NCBI RefSeq assembly: GCF_000337695.1
Contig: NZ_AOIA01000160.1
Location: 1-48,456, forward strand
Direction: 5' to 3'
DNA length: 48,456 bases
Source: Natronococcus jeotgali DSM 18795
GTDB taxonomy: Archaea > Halobacteriota > Halobacteria > Halobacteriales > Natrialbaceae
The position numbers and the translations under genes were made by a program. Shown here piece after piece: positions 8,414 to 16,493 of this stretch. Numbering within the stretch: the stretch's first letter is position 1; each line of letters begins with the position of its first letter. Below the pieces are notes generated by a model that saw only the letters and a list, made by a program, of their open reading frames with translations, did not search any database and had not been told where the DNA came from.

Positions 8414-8552
8414 AGTGGACTCGCCGGGATGTTGAACTACGCCTAGACGTTCCGGGTCGCTCGCTGCGCTCACTTCCCGGACTGCGACTGATCTCGTTCA
8501 AATCCCGCTCGTATCACGAATTTGCGGCTCGAGAATTGCTCGCCGCAAAATT
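8414..8552. repeat. Degenerate tRNA-Ala 3' end copy and palindromic module
   Basis: A 17-base exact copy of the tRNA-Ala 3' end and flank is at 8414-8430 (matching 8553-8569). It continues, after one extra base, with ttgaac at 8432-8437. A T-arm half in the opposite direction, gttcaaatcccg, is at 8496-8507, so the two form the outer arms of a long imperfect hairpin. The inner stem is TCCGGG (8451-8456) with CCCGGA (8476-8481), and the loop is made of tcgct/gcgctc repeats. A second hairpin, AATTTGCGGC (8519-8528) with GCCGCAAAATT (8542-8552), directly follows the tRNA 3' end on the minus strand and may help end its transcript. Confidence 0.6.
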
Positions 8553-8554
8553 AG

Positions 8555-8626
8555 TGGACTCGCCGGGATTTGAACCCGGGGCCTCTCCCATGCCAAGGGA
8601 GTGATCTACCACTGATCTACGAGCCC
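8555..8626 (-). tRNA. tRNA-Ala (anticodon GGC)
   Basis: On the minus strand the sequence folds into a full 72-base tRNA. The acceptor stem is GGGCTCG with CGAGTCC plus discriminator A. The D arm is GATC-AGTGGTA-GATC. The anticodon arm is CTCCC-TTGGCAT-GGGAG, which gives anticodon GGC reading GCC (Ala). The T arm is CCGGG-TTCAAAT-CCCGG. CCA is not encoded and there is no intron. Confidence 0.95.
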
Positions 8627-8801
8627 TCGCCTGCACTCCTCACTTTCGTACACACCGGTATAAACCCCTCGATATCGGGCGACAGCGGCGGGGAAGGACA
8701 CGGTGTGTGGTCTCGAGCCACGTCGTTCGATTCGATCCTCGAGACTTCCGAACCACTCGCGACCCCGGGTCATCGAATCGCGGGCGGGCACCGTCGTCAA
8801 T

Positions 8802-8827
8802 GATAAAAGATTAGGCAGATACTGCCT
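8802..8827 (+). promoter_or_regulatory. TATA box and palindromic operator candidate
   Basis: A TATA-like gataaaaga (8802-8810) is followed by the inverted repeat AGGCAG-ATA-CTGCCT (8813-8827), which lies between the TATA box and the start codon at 8838. A protein bound there would block the initiation complex. No matching palindrome is seen before the second ligase gene. The rest of 8627-8801 shows no recognisable feature. Confidence 0.45.
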
Positions 8828-8837
8828 TTGGGTGTGA

Positions 8838-10487
8838 ATGTACCCCATGAAAACGGCAATGCGGACCACGGACTTCCTCGACCGAGCGGTCGACCTCTAC
8901 GACGACGTAACGGGGATCGTCGCCCACGACGGCACCGAGTACACCTACGCGGAGGTCGACGAGCGGGTGAACCGGCTCGCCCACGCCCTCGAGGAGAGCG
9001 GGGTCGAGCAGGGCAACCGGGTCGCGCTGCTGGCGCCGAATACCCACTACTTCATCGAGACGCTGTACGCGACGAACAAGCTGGGGGCGGTGTTCGTTCC
9101 GCTGAACTACCGCCTGACGCCCGGCGAGTACGAGTACATCCTCGGGGACTGCGAGGCGAACACGCTGATCGCCGACTACGAGTACGCCGAGAAGATCGAG
9201 CCGATCCGCGATTCGATCCCCGCCGAGACGTTCGTCGGTTACCGGGCCGACGAGATCGACGGCGAGTGGACCGACTACGAGGCGTTCCTCGAGGGTCACT
9301 CCGCCGACGAACCCGACCGCCCCGACATCGGCGAGGACGACGATGCCAGCATCAACTACACCTCGGGAACGACGGGCGATCCGAAGGGCGTCGTCCGGAC
9401 CCACCGCACCGAACACTGGCACGCCCTCGTGTTGAACCAGCACATGGAGATCCGGGACGACGACAACTACCTCTGGACGCTGCCGATGTTTCACTGCAAC
9501 GGCTGGGGGCACACGTACGCGATCACGGGCACCGGCGGGACCCACGTCTGTCAGCGCACGTTCGACGCCGAGGGCGTGTTCGACCGCGTCCGGGAGTACG
9601 ACGTCACGTTCATGTGCGGCGCGCCGACGGTGCTCAATTCGCTGACCCAGTACCACGACGACCGCGCTGCGCCGGAGGGGCAGCGAGGCGAAGGCGGTGA
9701 AACCGCCGGAGCGTTCGAGACGACCGGCGACCGCGACGTGCGGATCGCGACCGCCGGCAGCGCGCCCGCGACCGCGACCATCGAGACCGTCGAGGACGAG
9801 TTCGACTGGCGGATCATCCACATCTACGGTCTCACGGAGACGGCGCCGATCATCACGACCAGCAACTCGCCGCGCCGACTCGCCCAGCGCGGCCGCGAGC
9901 TCAAGGTCAAGCAGGGCGCCGAGACGCTGTGTACTGACGTCAGGATCGTCGACGAGGACGGCGAGGACGTTCCCCGCGACGGGAGAACGATCGGCGAGAT
10001 CGTCGTCCGGGGCAACCAGGTGATGGATCGCTACCTCAACAAACCCGAGGAGACCGAGCGAGCCTTCAACGAGCGCCTCGAGGGCTACTTCCACACCGGC
10101 GACCTCGCGACGATCGACGAGGACGGGATGGTCGCGATCCAGGACCGCAAGAAGGACATCATCATCTCCGGCGGGGAGAACATCTCGAGCATCGAACTCG
10201 AGGACGTCCTCTACGACCACCCGGACGTCCAGAAGGCGGCGGTGATCCCCGTCCCCAGCGAGCAGTGGGGTGAGACGCCAAAGGCGCTGATCGTCCCCGC
10301 CGCGGACGCCGAGCCGACCGAGGACGAGATCGTCGAGTTCGTCACCGACCGCCTGGCGGGCTACAAGAAGCCGACCAGCGTCGAGTTCGTCGAGGACCTC
10401 CCCGAGACGGCGACGGGGAAGGTCCAGAAGTACGAGCTCCGCGAGGAGTACTGGGACGACGCCGAGCGCCGGGTCGGCCAACAATAG
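8838..10487 (+). CDS. Acyl-CoA synthetase (AMP-forming)
   Basis: A 549-residue ANL-superfamily ligase that activates a carboxylic (probably fatty) acid to its acyl-CoA through an acyl-AMP. Signature P-loop YTSGTTGDPKGVVRTH is near residue 173. IYGLTETAP is the A5 motif, GYFHTGDLA the A7 motif and DRKKDIIISGGENIS the A8 hinge. TATGKVQKYEL near the C-terminus holds the catalytic lysine. Its neighbour at 10586 is a close paralogue with the same motif order. A second ATG at 8847 is possible. The acid chain length it prefers cannot be read from the sequence. An insertion rich in Gly/Glu (near residue 276) is absent from the paralogue. Confidence 0.88.
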   Translation: MYPMKTAMRTTDFLDRAVDLYDDVTGIVAHDGTEYTYAEVDERVNRLAHALEESGVEQGNRVALLAPNTHYFIETLYATNKLGAVFVPLNYRLTPGEYEYILGDCEANTLIADYEYAEKIEPIRDSIPAETFVGYRADEIDGEWTDYEAFLEGHSADEPDRPDIGEDDDASINYTSGTTGDPKGVVRTHRTEHWHALVLNQHMEIRDDDNYLWTLPMFHCNGWGHTYAITGTGGTHVCQRTFDAEGVFDRVREYDVTFMCGAPTVLNSLTQYHDDRAAPEGQRGEGGETAGAFETTGDRDVRIATAGSAPATATIETVEDEFDWRIIHIYGLTETAPIITTSNSPRRLAQRGRELKVKQGAETLCTDVRIVDEDGEDVPRDGRTIGEIVVRGNQVMDRYLNKPEETERAFNERLEGYFHTGDLATIDEDGMVAIQDRKKDIIISGGENISSIELEDVLYDHPDVQKAAVIPVPSEQWGETPKALIVPAADAEPTEDEIVEFVTDRLAGYKKPTSVEFVEDLPETATGKVQKYELREEYWDDAERRVGQQ

Positions 10488-10585
10488 ACCGAACGGCTTC
10501 GGCCGTTGGGGCGCCGAGTTTCGGTTTTGGCACCGATTGACTCATCCGCAAGGAGTATAATGAACGATACTCAAGAACCTCGTAT

Positions 10586-12208
10586 ATGGAGGTTCCGCTC
10601 CTCGTAACAGACTTTCTCGACCGGGCGCGCAAGTACTACGGCGACGAGGAGGCCGTCGTCGCCACGACGGGTGAACGGTACACCTACGACGAGTTCGGCG
10701 ACCGCGCCGACCGGCTCTCGGCGGTGCTTCAGGAGCGGGGCATCGAGAAGGGCGATCGGGTGGCGGTGCTCGATCCGAACACCCACTATCACCTCGAGGC
10801 CGCGTACGGAATCATGCAGCTCGGGGCGATCCACACGCCGCTGAACTACCGGCTGACGCCCGAGGACTACGAGTACATGCTCTCGGACGCGGGCGTCGAC
10901 GCCGTCGTCGCGGACTACGAGTACGCCCGCAAGATCGACGCCGTCCGCGACGAGGTGCCGACGGAGACCTTTATCGCGACCGACGCCGACGCGCTCGAGG
11001 ACTGCGAGGGCGAGTGGGAGGACTTCGAGGACCTGATCGCCGAAACCGATCCCGACTACGACCGCCCCGAAATGAGCGAGGACGACGTCATCACGATCAA
11101 CTACACCTCGGGGACGACAGGTGACCCGAAGGGCGTCATGCGGACTCACCGCACCGAGTCGCTGCACGCCCAGCTGGTGACGATCCACCACGAGATCCGC
11201 GACGACGACGTCTACCTCTGGACGCTGCCGATGTTTCACGTCAACGGCTGGGGGCACATCTACGCGATCACGGGGATGGGCGCCAAACACGTCTGCACTC
11301 GCGGCGTCGACGCCGAGGCGAACCTCCGGCAGATCCGCGAGGAGGACGTCTCCTTCCTCTGCTGTGCGCCGACCGTCCTCACCCTGTTCGAGGAGTACCT
11401 CGAGGAGACGGACGTGCCGACAACGGGCGACGCGTCGATTCGGGTCACCGCGGCCGGCGCAGCGCCACCCGAAAGCATCATCGAGACCGTCGAGGAGGAG
11501 TTCGGCTGGTACTTCCGCCAGCTCTACGGGGCGACCGAGACGGGCCCGCTGATCGGTACCTCCGCGACCCGGCGGCTGATCGACGAGGACAGCGAGGAGC
11601 GGTTCGCGCTGAAAAAGCGCCAGGGGATCGCCCCGCTCGGGACCGAGGTCGAGGTCGTCGACGACGACGGGAACGAAGTGCCCTGGGACGACGAGACGAT
11701 CGGCGAGATCCTCGTCCGAGGAAACCAGGTCATGGAGGGGTACTGGGAGAAACCGGAGGAGACCGAGGAGGCGTTCGACGACAAACGCGAGGGCTGGTTC
11801 CACACCGGCGACCTGGCGGTCGTGAACGAAGACGGCCTGATGGCGATCCAGGACCGCAAGAAAGACATCATCGTCTCGGGCGGGGAGAACATCTCGAGCA
11901 TCGAACTCGAGGACGCCCTCTTCGACCATCCCGACGTCGCCGACGTCGCGATCATCCCCGCGCCCAGCGAGAAGTGGGGCGAGACGCCGAAGGCGTTCGT
12001 CGTGCCGGCAAACGGTGATCCCGAGAACCCGCCGGTCACCGAGGACGACCTGACGGCCTACACCCGCGAGCGGCTCGCGGGCTACAAGGTCGTCCACCGC
12101 GTCGAGTTCGTCGACGAACTGCCCAAGACCGCGACGGGCAAGATCCAGAAGTACGAACTCCGCGAACGGGAGTGGGAGGACGAGGAGTCGATGGTCGGGC
12201 AGGGCTGA
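10586..12208 (+). CDS. Acyl-CoA synthetase (AMP-forming), paralogue
   Basis: A 540-residue AMP-forming acyl-CoA ligase closely similar to the gene before it. It carries YTSGTTGDPKGVMRTH, LYGATETGP, GWFHTGDLA, DRKKDIIVSGGENIS and the catalytic-lysine region TATGKIQKYEL. The pair most likely arose by tandem duplication, and differences in the substrate-pocket region suggest different acid preferences (inference). A TATA-like gtataatg at about 10555-10562 lies 27 bases before the ATG, so this copy has its own promoter and a leaderless message. It can therefore be regulated apart from the first copy. Confidence 0.88.
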   Translation: MEVPLLVTDFLDRARKYYGDEEAVVATTGERYTYDEFGDRADRLSAVLQERGIEKGDRVAVLDPNTHYHLEAAYGIMQLGAIHTPLNYRLTPEDYEYMLSDAGVDAVVADYEYARKIDAVRDEVPTETFIATDADALEDCEGEWEDFEDLIAETDPDYDRPEMSEDDVITINYTSGTTGDPKGVMRTHRTESLHAQLVTIHHEIRDDDVYLWTLPMFHVNGWGHIYAITGMGAKHVCTRGVDAEANLRQIREEDVSFLCCAPTVLTLFEEYLEETDVPTTGDASIRVTAAGAAPPESIIETVEEEFGWYFRQLYGATETGPLIGTSATRRLIDEDSEERFALKKRQGIAPLGTEVEVVDDDGNEVPWDDETIGEILVRGNQVMEGYWEKPEETEEAFDDKREGWFHTGDLAVVNEDGLMAIQDRKKDIIVSGGENISSIELEDALFDHPDVADVAIIPAPSEKWGETPKAFVVPANGDPENPPVTEDDLTAYTRERLAGYKVVHRVEFVDELPKTATGKIQKYELREREWEDEESMVGQG

Positions 12209-12224
12209 CGGCAGGACACAACTC

Positions 12225-12384
12225 TTTAGTCGCTGCTCCCGGTAGCGACGGTGGGAAGCGCACGGCCGCAAATCCGACACCGCCGTCCACCCTTTCGGGC
12301 GGCTTGGGATTGCGGAAGTGCACGGGCAGCCGGATCCCCGGCTGTCGAACGCTCGAGCGGTCAGTGCGGTTCCTATCCTCACCA
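12225..12384 (+). promoter_or_regulatory. Promoter and structured leader of the rps15 operon
   Basis: A TATA-like ctttag (12225-12230) predicts transcription from about 12253, giving a leader of roughly 130 bases. Within it, bases 12266-12315 form a hairpin. The outer stem pairs CCGCAA with TTGCGG, extended by TCC with GGGA. An inner stem pairs GCCG with CGGC and CCC with GGG around a tttc loop. No TATA box is found at the right distance for a leaderless rps15. The leader could serve as a control site for the ribosomal protein operon (inference). Confidence 0.4.
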
Positions 12385-12852
12385 ATGGCACGAATGCATA
12401 CCCGCCGTCGCGGCTCGTCCGGATCGGACAAGCCGACGGCAGACGAACCGCCGGAGTGGAGCGACGTCGACGCGGACGACATCGAAGCCCGCGTCGTCGA
12501 ACTGGCAGAGCAGGGCCACGATCCCAGCCAGATCGGGCTCAAGCTGCGCGACGAGGGCGTCACGGGCACGCCCGTTCCGGACGTCAAGCTGGCGACCGGA
12601 AAGAAGATCACCGAGATCCTCGAGGAGAACGACGCGAAAGCCGATATCCCCGAGGACCTGCGCAGCCTGATGCAGCGGGCAGTCCGCCTGCGCGAGCACA
12701 TCCGGGAGAACCCCCAGGACTACCAGAACAAGCGCGCCCTACAAAACACCGAGTCGAAGGTCCGCCGCCTCGTCGACTACTACCGCGGCGACGAACTCGA
12801 GGCCGACTTCCAGTACTCCTACGACGTGGCGGTCGAGCTCCTCGAGGAGTAA
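12385..12852 (+). CDS. rps15: 30S ribosomal protein S15
   Basis: A 155-residue archaeal/eukaryal-type S15 (eukaryotic S13 group), which binds 16S rRNA in the platform of the small subunit. The N-terminus MARMHTRRRGSSGSDKP is typical. The core contains DPSQIGLKLRDEGVTG, then LRSLMQRAVRLREHIREN and the C-terminal RALQNTESKVRRLVDYYR. The start at 12385 is fixed by this family N-terminus; a longer in-frame reading upstream overlaps the ligase gene. It opens an operon with a RecJ-like gene, pcc1 and rps3ae, a gene order commonly found in haloarchaea. Confidence 0.95.
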   Translation: MARMHTRRRGSSGSDKPTADEPPEWSDVDADDIEARVVELAEQGHDPSQIGLKLRDEGVTGTPVPDVKLATGKKITEILEENDAKADIPEDLRSLMQRAVRLREHIRENPQDYQNKRALQNTESKVRRLVDYYRGDELEADFQYSYDVAVELLEE

Positions 12853-12855
12853 GCG

Positions 12856-14025
12856 ATGTCCACGGAGGGTCGAACCGCCGAGACGACGCCAGCCCCCCTC
12901 GAGAGCGCGGGCTTCGTTCGGCTCGTCACGAGCGCCGACGGCGACGCGCTCGCGGCGACCGGACTGCTCGCGCGGGCGCTGCGCGAGCGCGGGACGCCGT
13001 TCCAGGCAACCGTCGGCCGCACCGTCGCTGAACGGTCCGAACGGGCGACGGCCGGCGAACCCGAGGCCGACGACGCGACGATCGTCGTCGGCGGCGCCGA
13101 CGCGGACGTCGGCGCGGTTCGGCTCGACGCGACCGACAGGACGGCGACGCTCGAGGCCGTCGAACTCGTCCGCGAACTCGGCGAGACGCCCGACCTCGTC
13201 CTCGCGCTCGCGGGACTCGTCGCGGCCGGGAGCGACCCCGGCGCCGGCGAGAGCGAGTGGCTCCTCGAGACCGCGCGCGAGCGCGGTCTCGTCGAGCGCC
13301 GACCGGGCGTCGCGGTGCCGACCGCGGATCCCGTCGCGGGGCTCGCACACTCGACCCGCCTCCGCGCGCCGTGGTCCGGCGATCCGGACGCGGTTCGCGA
13401 CGCGCTCGCGGCGCTCGAGGTTCCCGACGAGCCCGCGGCCGACGACCACCGGGCGATCGGCTCGCTGGTCGCCCTCGAGGTCGTCGGCGCCGCGGACGCG
13501 ACCGACCGGAGCGCCGAGTCGATCGGGCGGGCACTGAAGCCGTACGCGACCCCCGAGGGGCCGTTCGCGACCGTCGGCGGCTACGCCGACGTGCTGGCGG
13601 CGACGGCCCGGACCGAACCGGGAACCGGCGTCGCGCTCGCGATGGGCCACGGCGTCGATCGAGCCGCGCTCGAGGCCTGGCGAACCCACGGCCGTCGCGC
13701 CCACGCGGCGCTCGATTCGGCCGCGGCGAGTCGCCATGACGGCCTGGTCGTCCTCGAGATCGAGGACGGACCCGTCGAGACGGTCGCCGAGCTCGCGGTC
13801 GCCTATCGCTCGCCCGAACCCGCCGTGTTGGCGGTCGGCGACGGCGAGGCGGCGCTGGTCGCGGCAGACGCCGCCGACGCGCCGATCGAGGCGATCGCGC
13901 GGACGCTCGCCGACGAAACCGGCGACGCCGTCGCGTACGACGAGGGGCCGCGACGCGGCTACCTGCGGTACGACCCCGACGTGGACGAGTCGACGATCAC
14001 CGCGGCAGCGAGGGAGTTCCGATGA
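12856..14025 (+). CDS. RecJ/DHH-like protein lacking catalytic residues
   Basis: A 389-residue protein of the archaeal RecJ/DHH superfamily, found in halophiles between rps15 and pcc1. Active members hold DxDG in the first motif and DHH in the next. Here the first motif region is VTSADGDALAA (residues 24-34), and the position expected for DHH reads IVVGGADADVG (76-86), so the metal-binding His residues are absent. A DHHA1-like C-terminal half is suggested by FATVGGYADVLAATAR. The protein is therefore probably not a nuclease and may act as a structural partner, as Cdc45 and inactive archaeal RecJ relatives do in the replication helicase (inference). It begins 3 bases after rps15, and its stop overlaps pcc1 (ATGA). 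Confidence 0.75.
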   Translation: MSTEGRTAETTPAPLESAGFVRLVTSADGDALAATGLLARALRERGTPFQATVGRTVAERSERATAGEPEADDATIVVGGADADVGAVRLDATDRTATLEAVELVRELGETPDLVLALAGLVAAGSDPGAGESEWLLETARERGLVERRPGVAVPTADPVAGLAHSTRLRAPWSGDPDAVRDALAALEVPDEPAADDHRAIGSLVALEVVGAADATDRSAESIGRALKPYATPEGPFATVGGYADVLAATARTEPGTGVALAMGHGVDRAALEAWRTHGRRAHAALDSAAASRHDGLVVLEIEDGPVETVAELAVAYRSPEPAVLAVGDGEAALVAADAADAPIEAIARTLADETGDAVAYDEGPRRGYLRYDPDVDESTITAAAREFR

Positions 14026-14288
14026 GCCGGCGCGCGACGATCCGGACGACCCACGACGATCCGGAGCTGATCGCGCGGGCGCTCGCGCCCGACAACACCG
14101 CCGAGATGGAGACGACGACGGAGGCCGACGCGGTCGTCACGCGGATCGAACGCGAGACGACCGCCGGGCTCCGCTCGACGGTCGACGACTACGCGGTCAA
14201 CCTCGCGGTCGCGCTCGAGGTCGCACAGCACGCACACCCGACGGACGCGGGCACTGCGTCCGACACCCCAGATAACACAGAATCATGA
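14022..14288 (+). CDS. pcc1: KEOPS complex subunit Pcc1
   Basis: An 88-residue small protein that forms the dimer core of KEOPS, the complex that adds the threonylcarbamoyl group to A37 of tRNAs reading ANN codons. Its fold is visible as a beta-strand RRATIRTTHDD, the segment PELIARALAPDNTAEMETT, then strands ending in TRIERETTAGLRSTVDDY and the long helix AVNLAVALEVAQ. The last 15 residues are a halophile acidic tail. It overlaps the upstream stop by ATGA, and its own stop overlaps rps3ae in the same way, so the operon is translationally coupled. Confidence 0.9.
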   Translation: MSRRATIRTTHDDPELIARALAPDNTAEMETTTEADAVVTRIERETTAGLRSTVDDYAVNLAVALEVAQHAHPTDAGTASDTPDNTES

Positions 14289-14926
14289 GCGAACGTTCAG
14301 TTTCACGCACGAAACAGGAAAAGCGGTGGTACACCGTCCACGCTCCCGAGCAGTTCGACCGCACGGAGCTCGGCGAGACCCCCGCTGACGAACCGGAGAA
14401 AGTCTACGACCGAACCATCGAAACGACGCTCGGCGAGCTGACCGACAACGCCAGCGAGAACAACACGAAGCTGACCTTCAAGATCACCGACGTCGGCAGC
14501 GACGCGGCGTACACGGAGTTCCAGGAGCACGCGCTGACCCGCGACTACCTGCGCTCGCTGGTCCGTCGCGGCGCCTCGAAGATCGAGGCCTACGTCACCG
14601 TCCTCACGACCGACGACTACCGCGTCCAGGTCCAGCCCGTCGCCTTCACGACGAAAAAGGCCGACGCCAGCCAGGAGAAGGCCATCCGCGAGCGAATGGT
14701 CGAGATGATCGAGGAGGCTGCCGCCGAGCGCACCTTCGAGGAACTCATCGACAGCATCGTCGAGGGACGGCTCTCCTCGGCGATCTACGGCGAGGCCAAG
14801 ACGATCTACCCGCTGCGCCGAGTCGAGATCCAGAAGACGTCCCTCGAGGCCCACCCCGAGGAAGTCGCCGAGGAGGAAGCGACCGCCGTCGACGTCGACG
14901 AGGAAGACGTCGCGACCGACGAGTAA
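14285..14926 (+). CDS. rps3ae: 30S ribosomal protein S3Ae (eS1)
   Basis: A 213-residue eS1 family protein, found only in archaea and eukaryotes, located near the mRNA exit of the small subunit. Characteristic pieces are KRWYTVHAPEQFDRTELGET at the start, LTFKITDVGSDAAYTEFQEH in the middle, TRDYLRSLVRRGASKIEAYV, and the C-terminal YPLRRVEIQKTSLEAHPEE. The acidic last 20 residues are a halophile extension. Its start codon overlaps the pcc1 stop. No gene follows closely in the same direction, so it probably ends the operon. Confidence 0.95.
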   Translation: MSERSVSRTKQEKRWYTVHAPEQFDRTELGETPADEPEKVYDRTIETTLGELTDNASENNTKLTFKITDVGSDAAYTEFQEHALTRDYLRSLVRRGASKIEAYVTVLTTDDYRVQVQPVAFTTKKADASQEKAIRERMVEMIEEAAAERTFEELIDSIVEGRLSSAIYGEAKTIYPLRRVEIQKTSLEAHPEEVAEEEATAVDVDEEDVATDE

Positions 14927-15004
14927 CCGGCGGTTCGGGATCGATTTCGTTTTTTCGGCCACCGTCGCGCGAACGCGAGGAGCCGGCGCTCGAGCGAGCC
15001 GAGA

Positions 15005-15442
15005 CTACTCGACGACAATTTCGCCGATCATCCCACCCTTGACGTGGGGTTCGCAGATGTAGGTGTAGGTCCCGGCGACCTCGAAGGTGTGTTCGTACGT
15101 CTCACGGGGACTGAGCCCGCCGCCGCGGGACTCGTGCCAAGCGTCGATCGCCGCCTGCTCGCCGTCGTAGCCGCCGCTCGCGAAGTACGCGGCCTCGTCG
15201 GGGATCTGATCCTCGAGGGCGGTGACGGTGTGGTCGGCGCCGCTCGTGTTCTTCCAGACGACGGTCTCGCCGACGCTCGCCTCGTACGTTTCGGGGCGGA
15301 ACGCGTTGCGGTTCATCCCGATGTCGAACCCCTCGTCGTCGCCCGTTTCGTCGTCCTCGAAGACGTTGAGAACGGACGCACAGCCGGCCAGACCGGCCGA
15401 GGCGGCGGTCCCGACGGCGGCGAGGTAGACGCGCCGGTTCAT
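15005..15442 (-). CDS. Halocyanin-like blue copper lipoprotein
   Basis: A 145-residue exported type 1 copper protein, a likely electron carrier on the outer face of the membrane. The N-terminus NRRVYLAAVG carries a twin-arginine signal, followed by the lipobox LAGC with C21 as the lipid site. The copper ligands are visible as H71 (GADHTVTA), C130 (YICEPH), H133 and M138 (VKGGM). A 30-residue insertion with SGGYDGEQAAIDAWHESRGGG lies between the first histidine and the C-terminal ligand loop, longer than in compact plastocyanins. The start at 15442 places the RR motif at the N-terminus; an alternative ATG at 15469 adds 9 residues. It is convergent with rps3ae. Confidence 0.85.
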   Translation of the reverse strand: MNRRVYLAAVGTAASAGLAGCASVLNVFEDDETGDDEGFDIGMNRNAFRPETYEASVGETVVWKNTSGADHTVTALEDQIPDEAAYFASGGYDGEQAAIDAWHESRGGGLSPRETYEHTFEVAGTYTYICEPHVKGGMIGEIVVE

Positions 15443-15736
15443 GCGCGGACGTTGGGACGGTCGCGACATAACGGCCCCGGTTCGATTCTCGAATCGGAAC
15501 GCGCTGATCCGAACGGGTTCGCAAGTCGAGTGCGATCACGGGCCGGTCCGTCGCCGTAACCATCGGTCGGAGCCGATTGCACGCCGCGATGCGGCGTCGA
15601 CGGAAACGAACGCGCGGACGCTCGAGCGCCGGATCGTTCGACTCGTCGCGACTCCTTTATGACGACGTCGAGTCGAATCAACGATAATTCCGACGAAACG
15701 AAAACACGTAAGGTATCCGCTACCCGTATCGAACGT

Positions 15737-16468
15737 ATGCTTCCGCGGTTCGTCGGACGGCTGGGTGTCGCGGACGCGGTGACGATCGCCAACGCGACGC
15801 TGGGATTCGTCGCGATCGTCGTCGCGTTCGTCGAGATCGAACTCGCCGCGCGGCTGATCCTGTTGGCGGCGATCGCCGACGGACTGGACGGACTGCTCGC
15901 GCGCCGCTACGGCGGGACCGAGGCGGGCCCGTACCTCGACTCGCTTGCCGACGTCGCCTCCTTCTCGGTCGCCCCCGCAGTCCTCGCGTTCGTCGTCGTC
16001 ACGGACGGGCTCGGGATCGGCTTCGGCGCCGTCACCGCCGAGTTGCTCGTCGTCACCGCGGTCTGTGCGCTGTTCGTCGCGATGGCGGTCACCCGACTCG
16101 GGCTGTACACCGCCTACGACGTGACCGGTTGCTACACCGAGGGCGTCCAGACGACGCTGGCGGCGACGATCATCGGCGCCGCGATCCTCGCGGGCGACCC
16201 CGCCGATGCACCCGTGCTCATCCTGGCGGTCACGGCCGCCTTTACCTACCTGATGGTCTCGCGAATCCGCTACCCCGACCTGCTCGCTCGAGACGCCGCC
16301 ATCATGGGCGTCGTCCACGCGCTGGCGATCCTCGTGCCGACGGCCGCGGGTCGCACCTTCCCCTACGCCCTGCTGACGCTCGGGATCGCGTACATGACGC
16401 TGAGTCCCTGGCTCTACTGGCGACCGCAGCCCCGTCGGCCCGAAACCGACCTGCATGGAAACGCTTAG
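15737..16468 (+). CDS. pssA: Archaetidylserine synthase, CDP-alcohol phosphatidyltransferase
   Basis: A 243-residue integral membrane enzyme with about 6-8 hydrophobic helices. The CDP-alcohol phosphotransferase motif is complete: ADGLDGLLARRYGG is followed by GPYLDSLADV, giving DGxxAR, then G, D and D at the expected spacing. The halophile group joins serine to CDP-archaeol and is associated with the archaeosortase protein-sorting pathway, so the product is probably archaetidylserine (inference from family). The start at 15737 gives the usual N-terminus MLPRFVGRLGVADAVTIAN. A TATA-like ctttatga at about 15654 would leave a leader of roughly 50 bases. It lies divergent from the copper protein. 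Confidence 0.8.
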   Translation: MLPRFVGRLGVADAVTIANATLGFVAIVVAFVEIELAARLILLAAIADGLDGLLARRYGGTEAGPYLDSLADVASFSVAPAVLAFVVVTDGLGIGFGAVTAELLVVTAVCALFVAMAVTRLGLYTAYDVTGCYTEGVQTTLAATIIGAAILAGDPADAPVLILAVTAAFTYLMVSRIRYPDLLARDAAIMGVVHALAILVPTAAGRTFPYALLTLGIAYMTLSPWLYWRPQPRRPETDLHGNA

Positions 16469-16493
16469 GAACGTGCTGACACGATCGGTACGT

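Noticed and set aside
8329-8604. Small open frame reading across the tRNA-Ala gene (ending VDSPGFEPGASPMPRE)
   Set aside because: This peptide is a well-known false translation of the tRNA T arm and anticodon arm on the opposite strand.
8811-12391. Two long minus-strand frames opposite the acyl-CoA ligases
   Set aside because: Their similarity to each other only mirrors the similarity of the two ligases on the plus strand.
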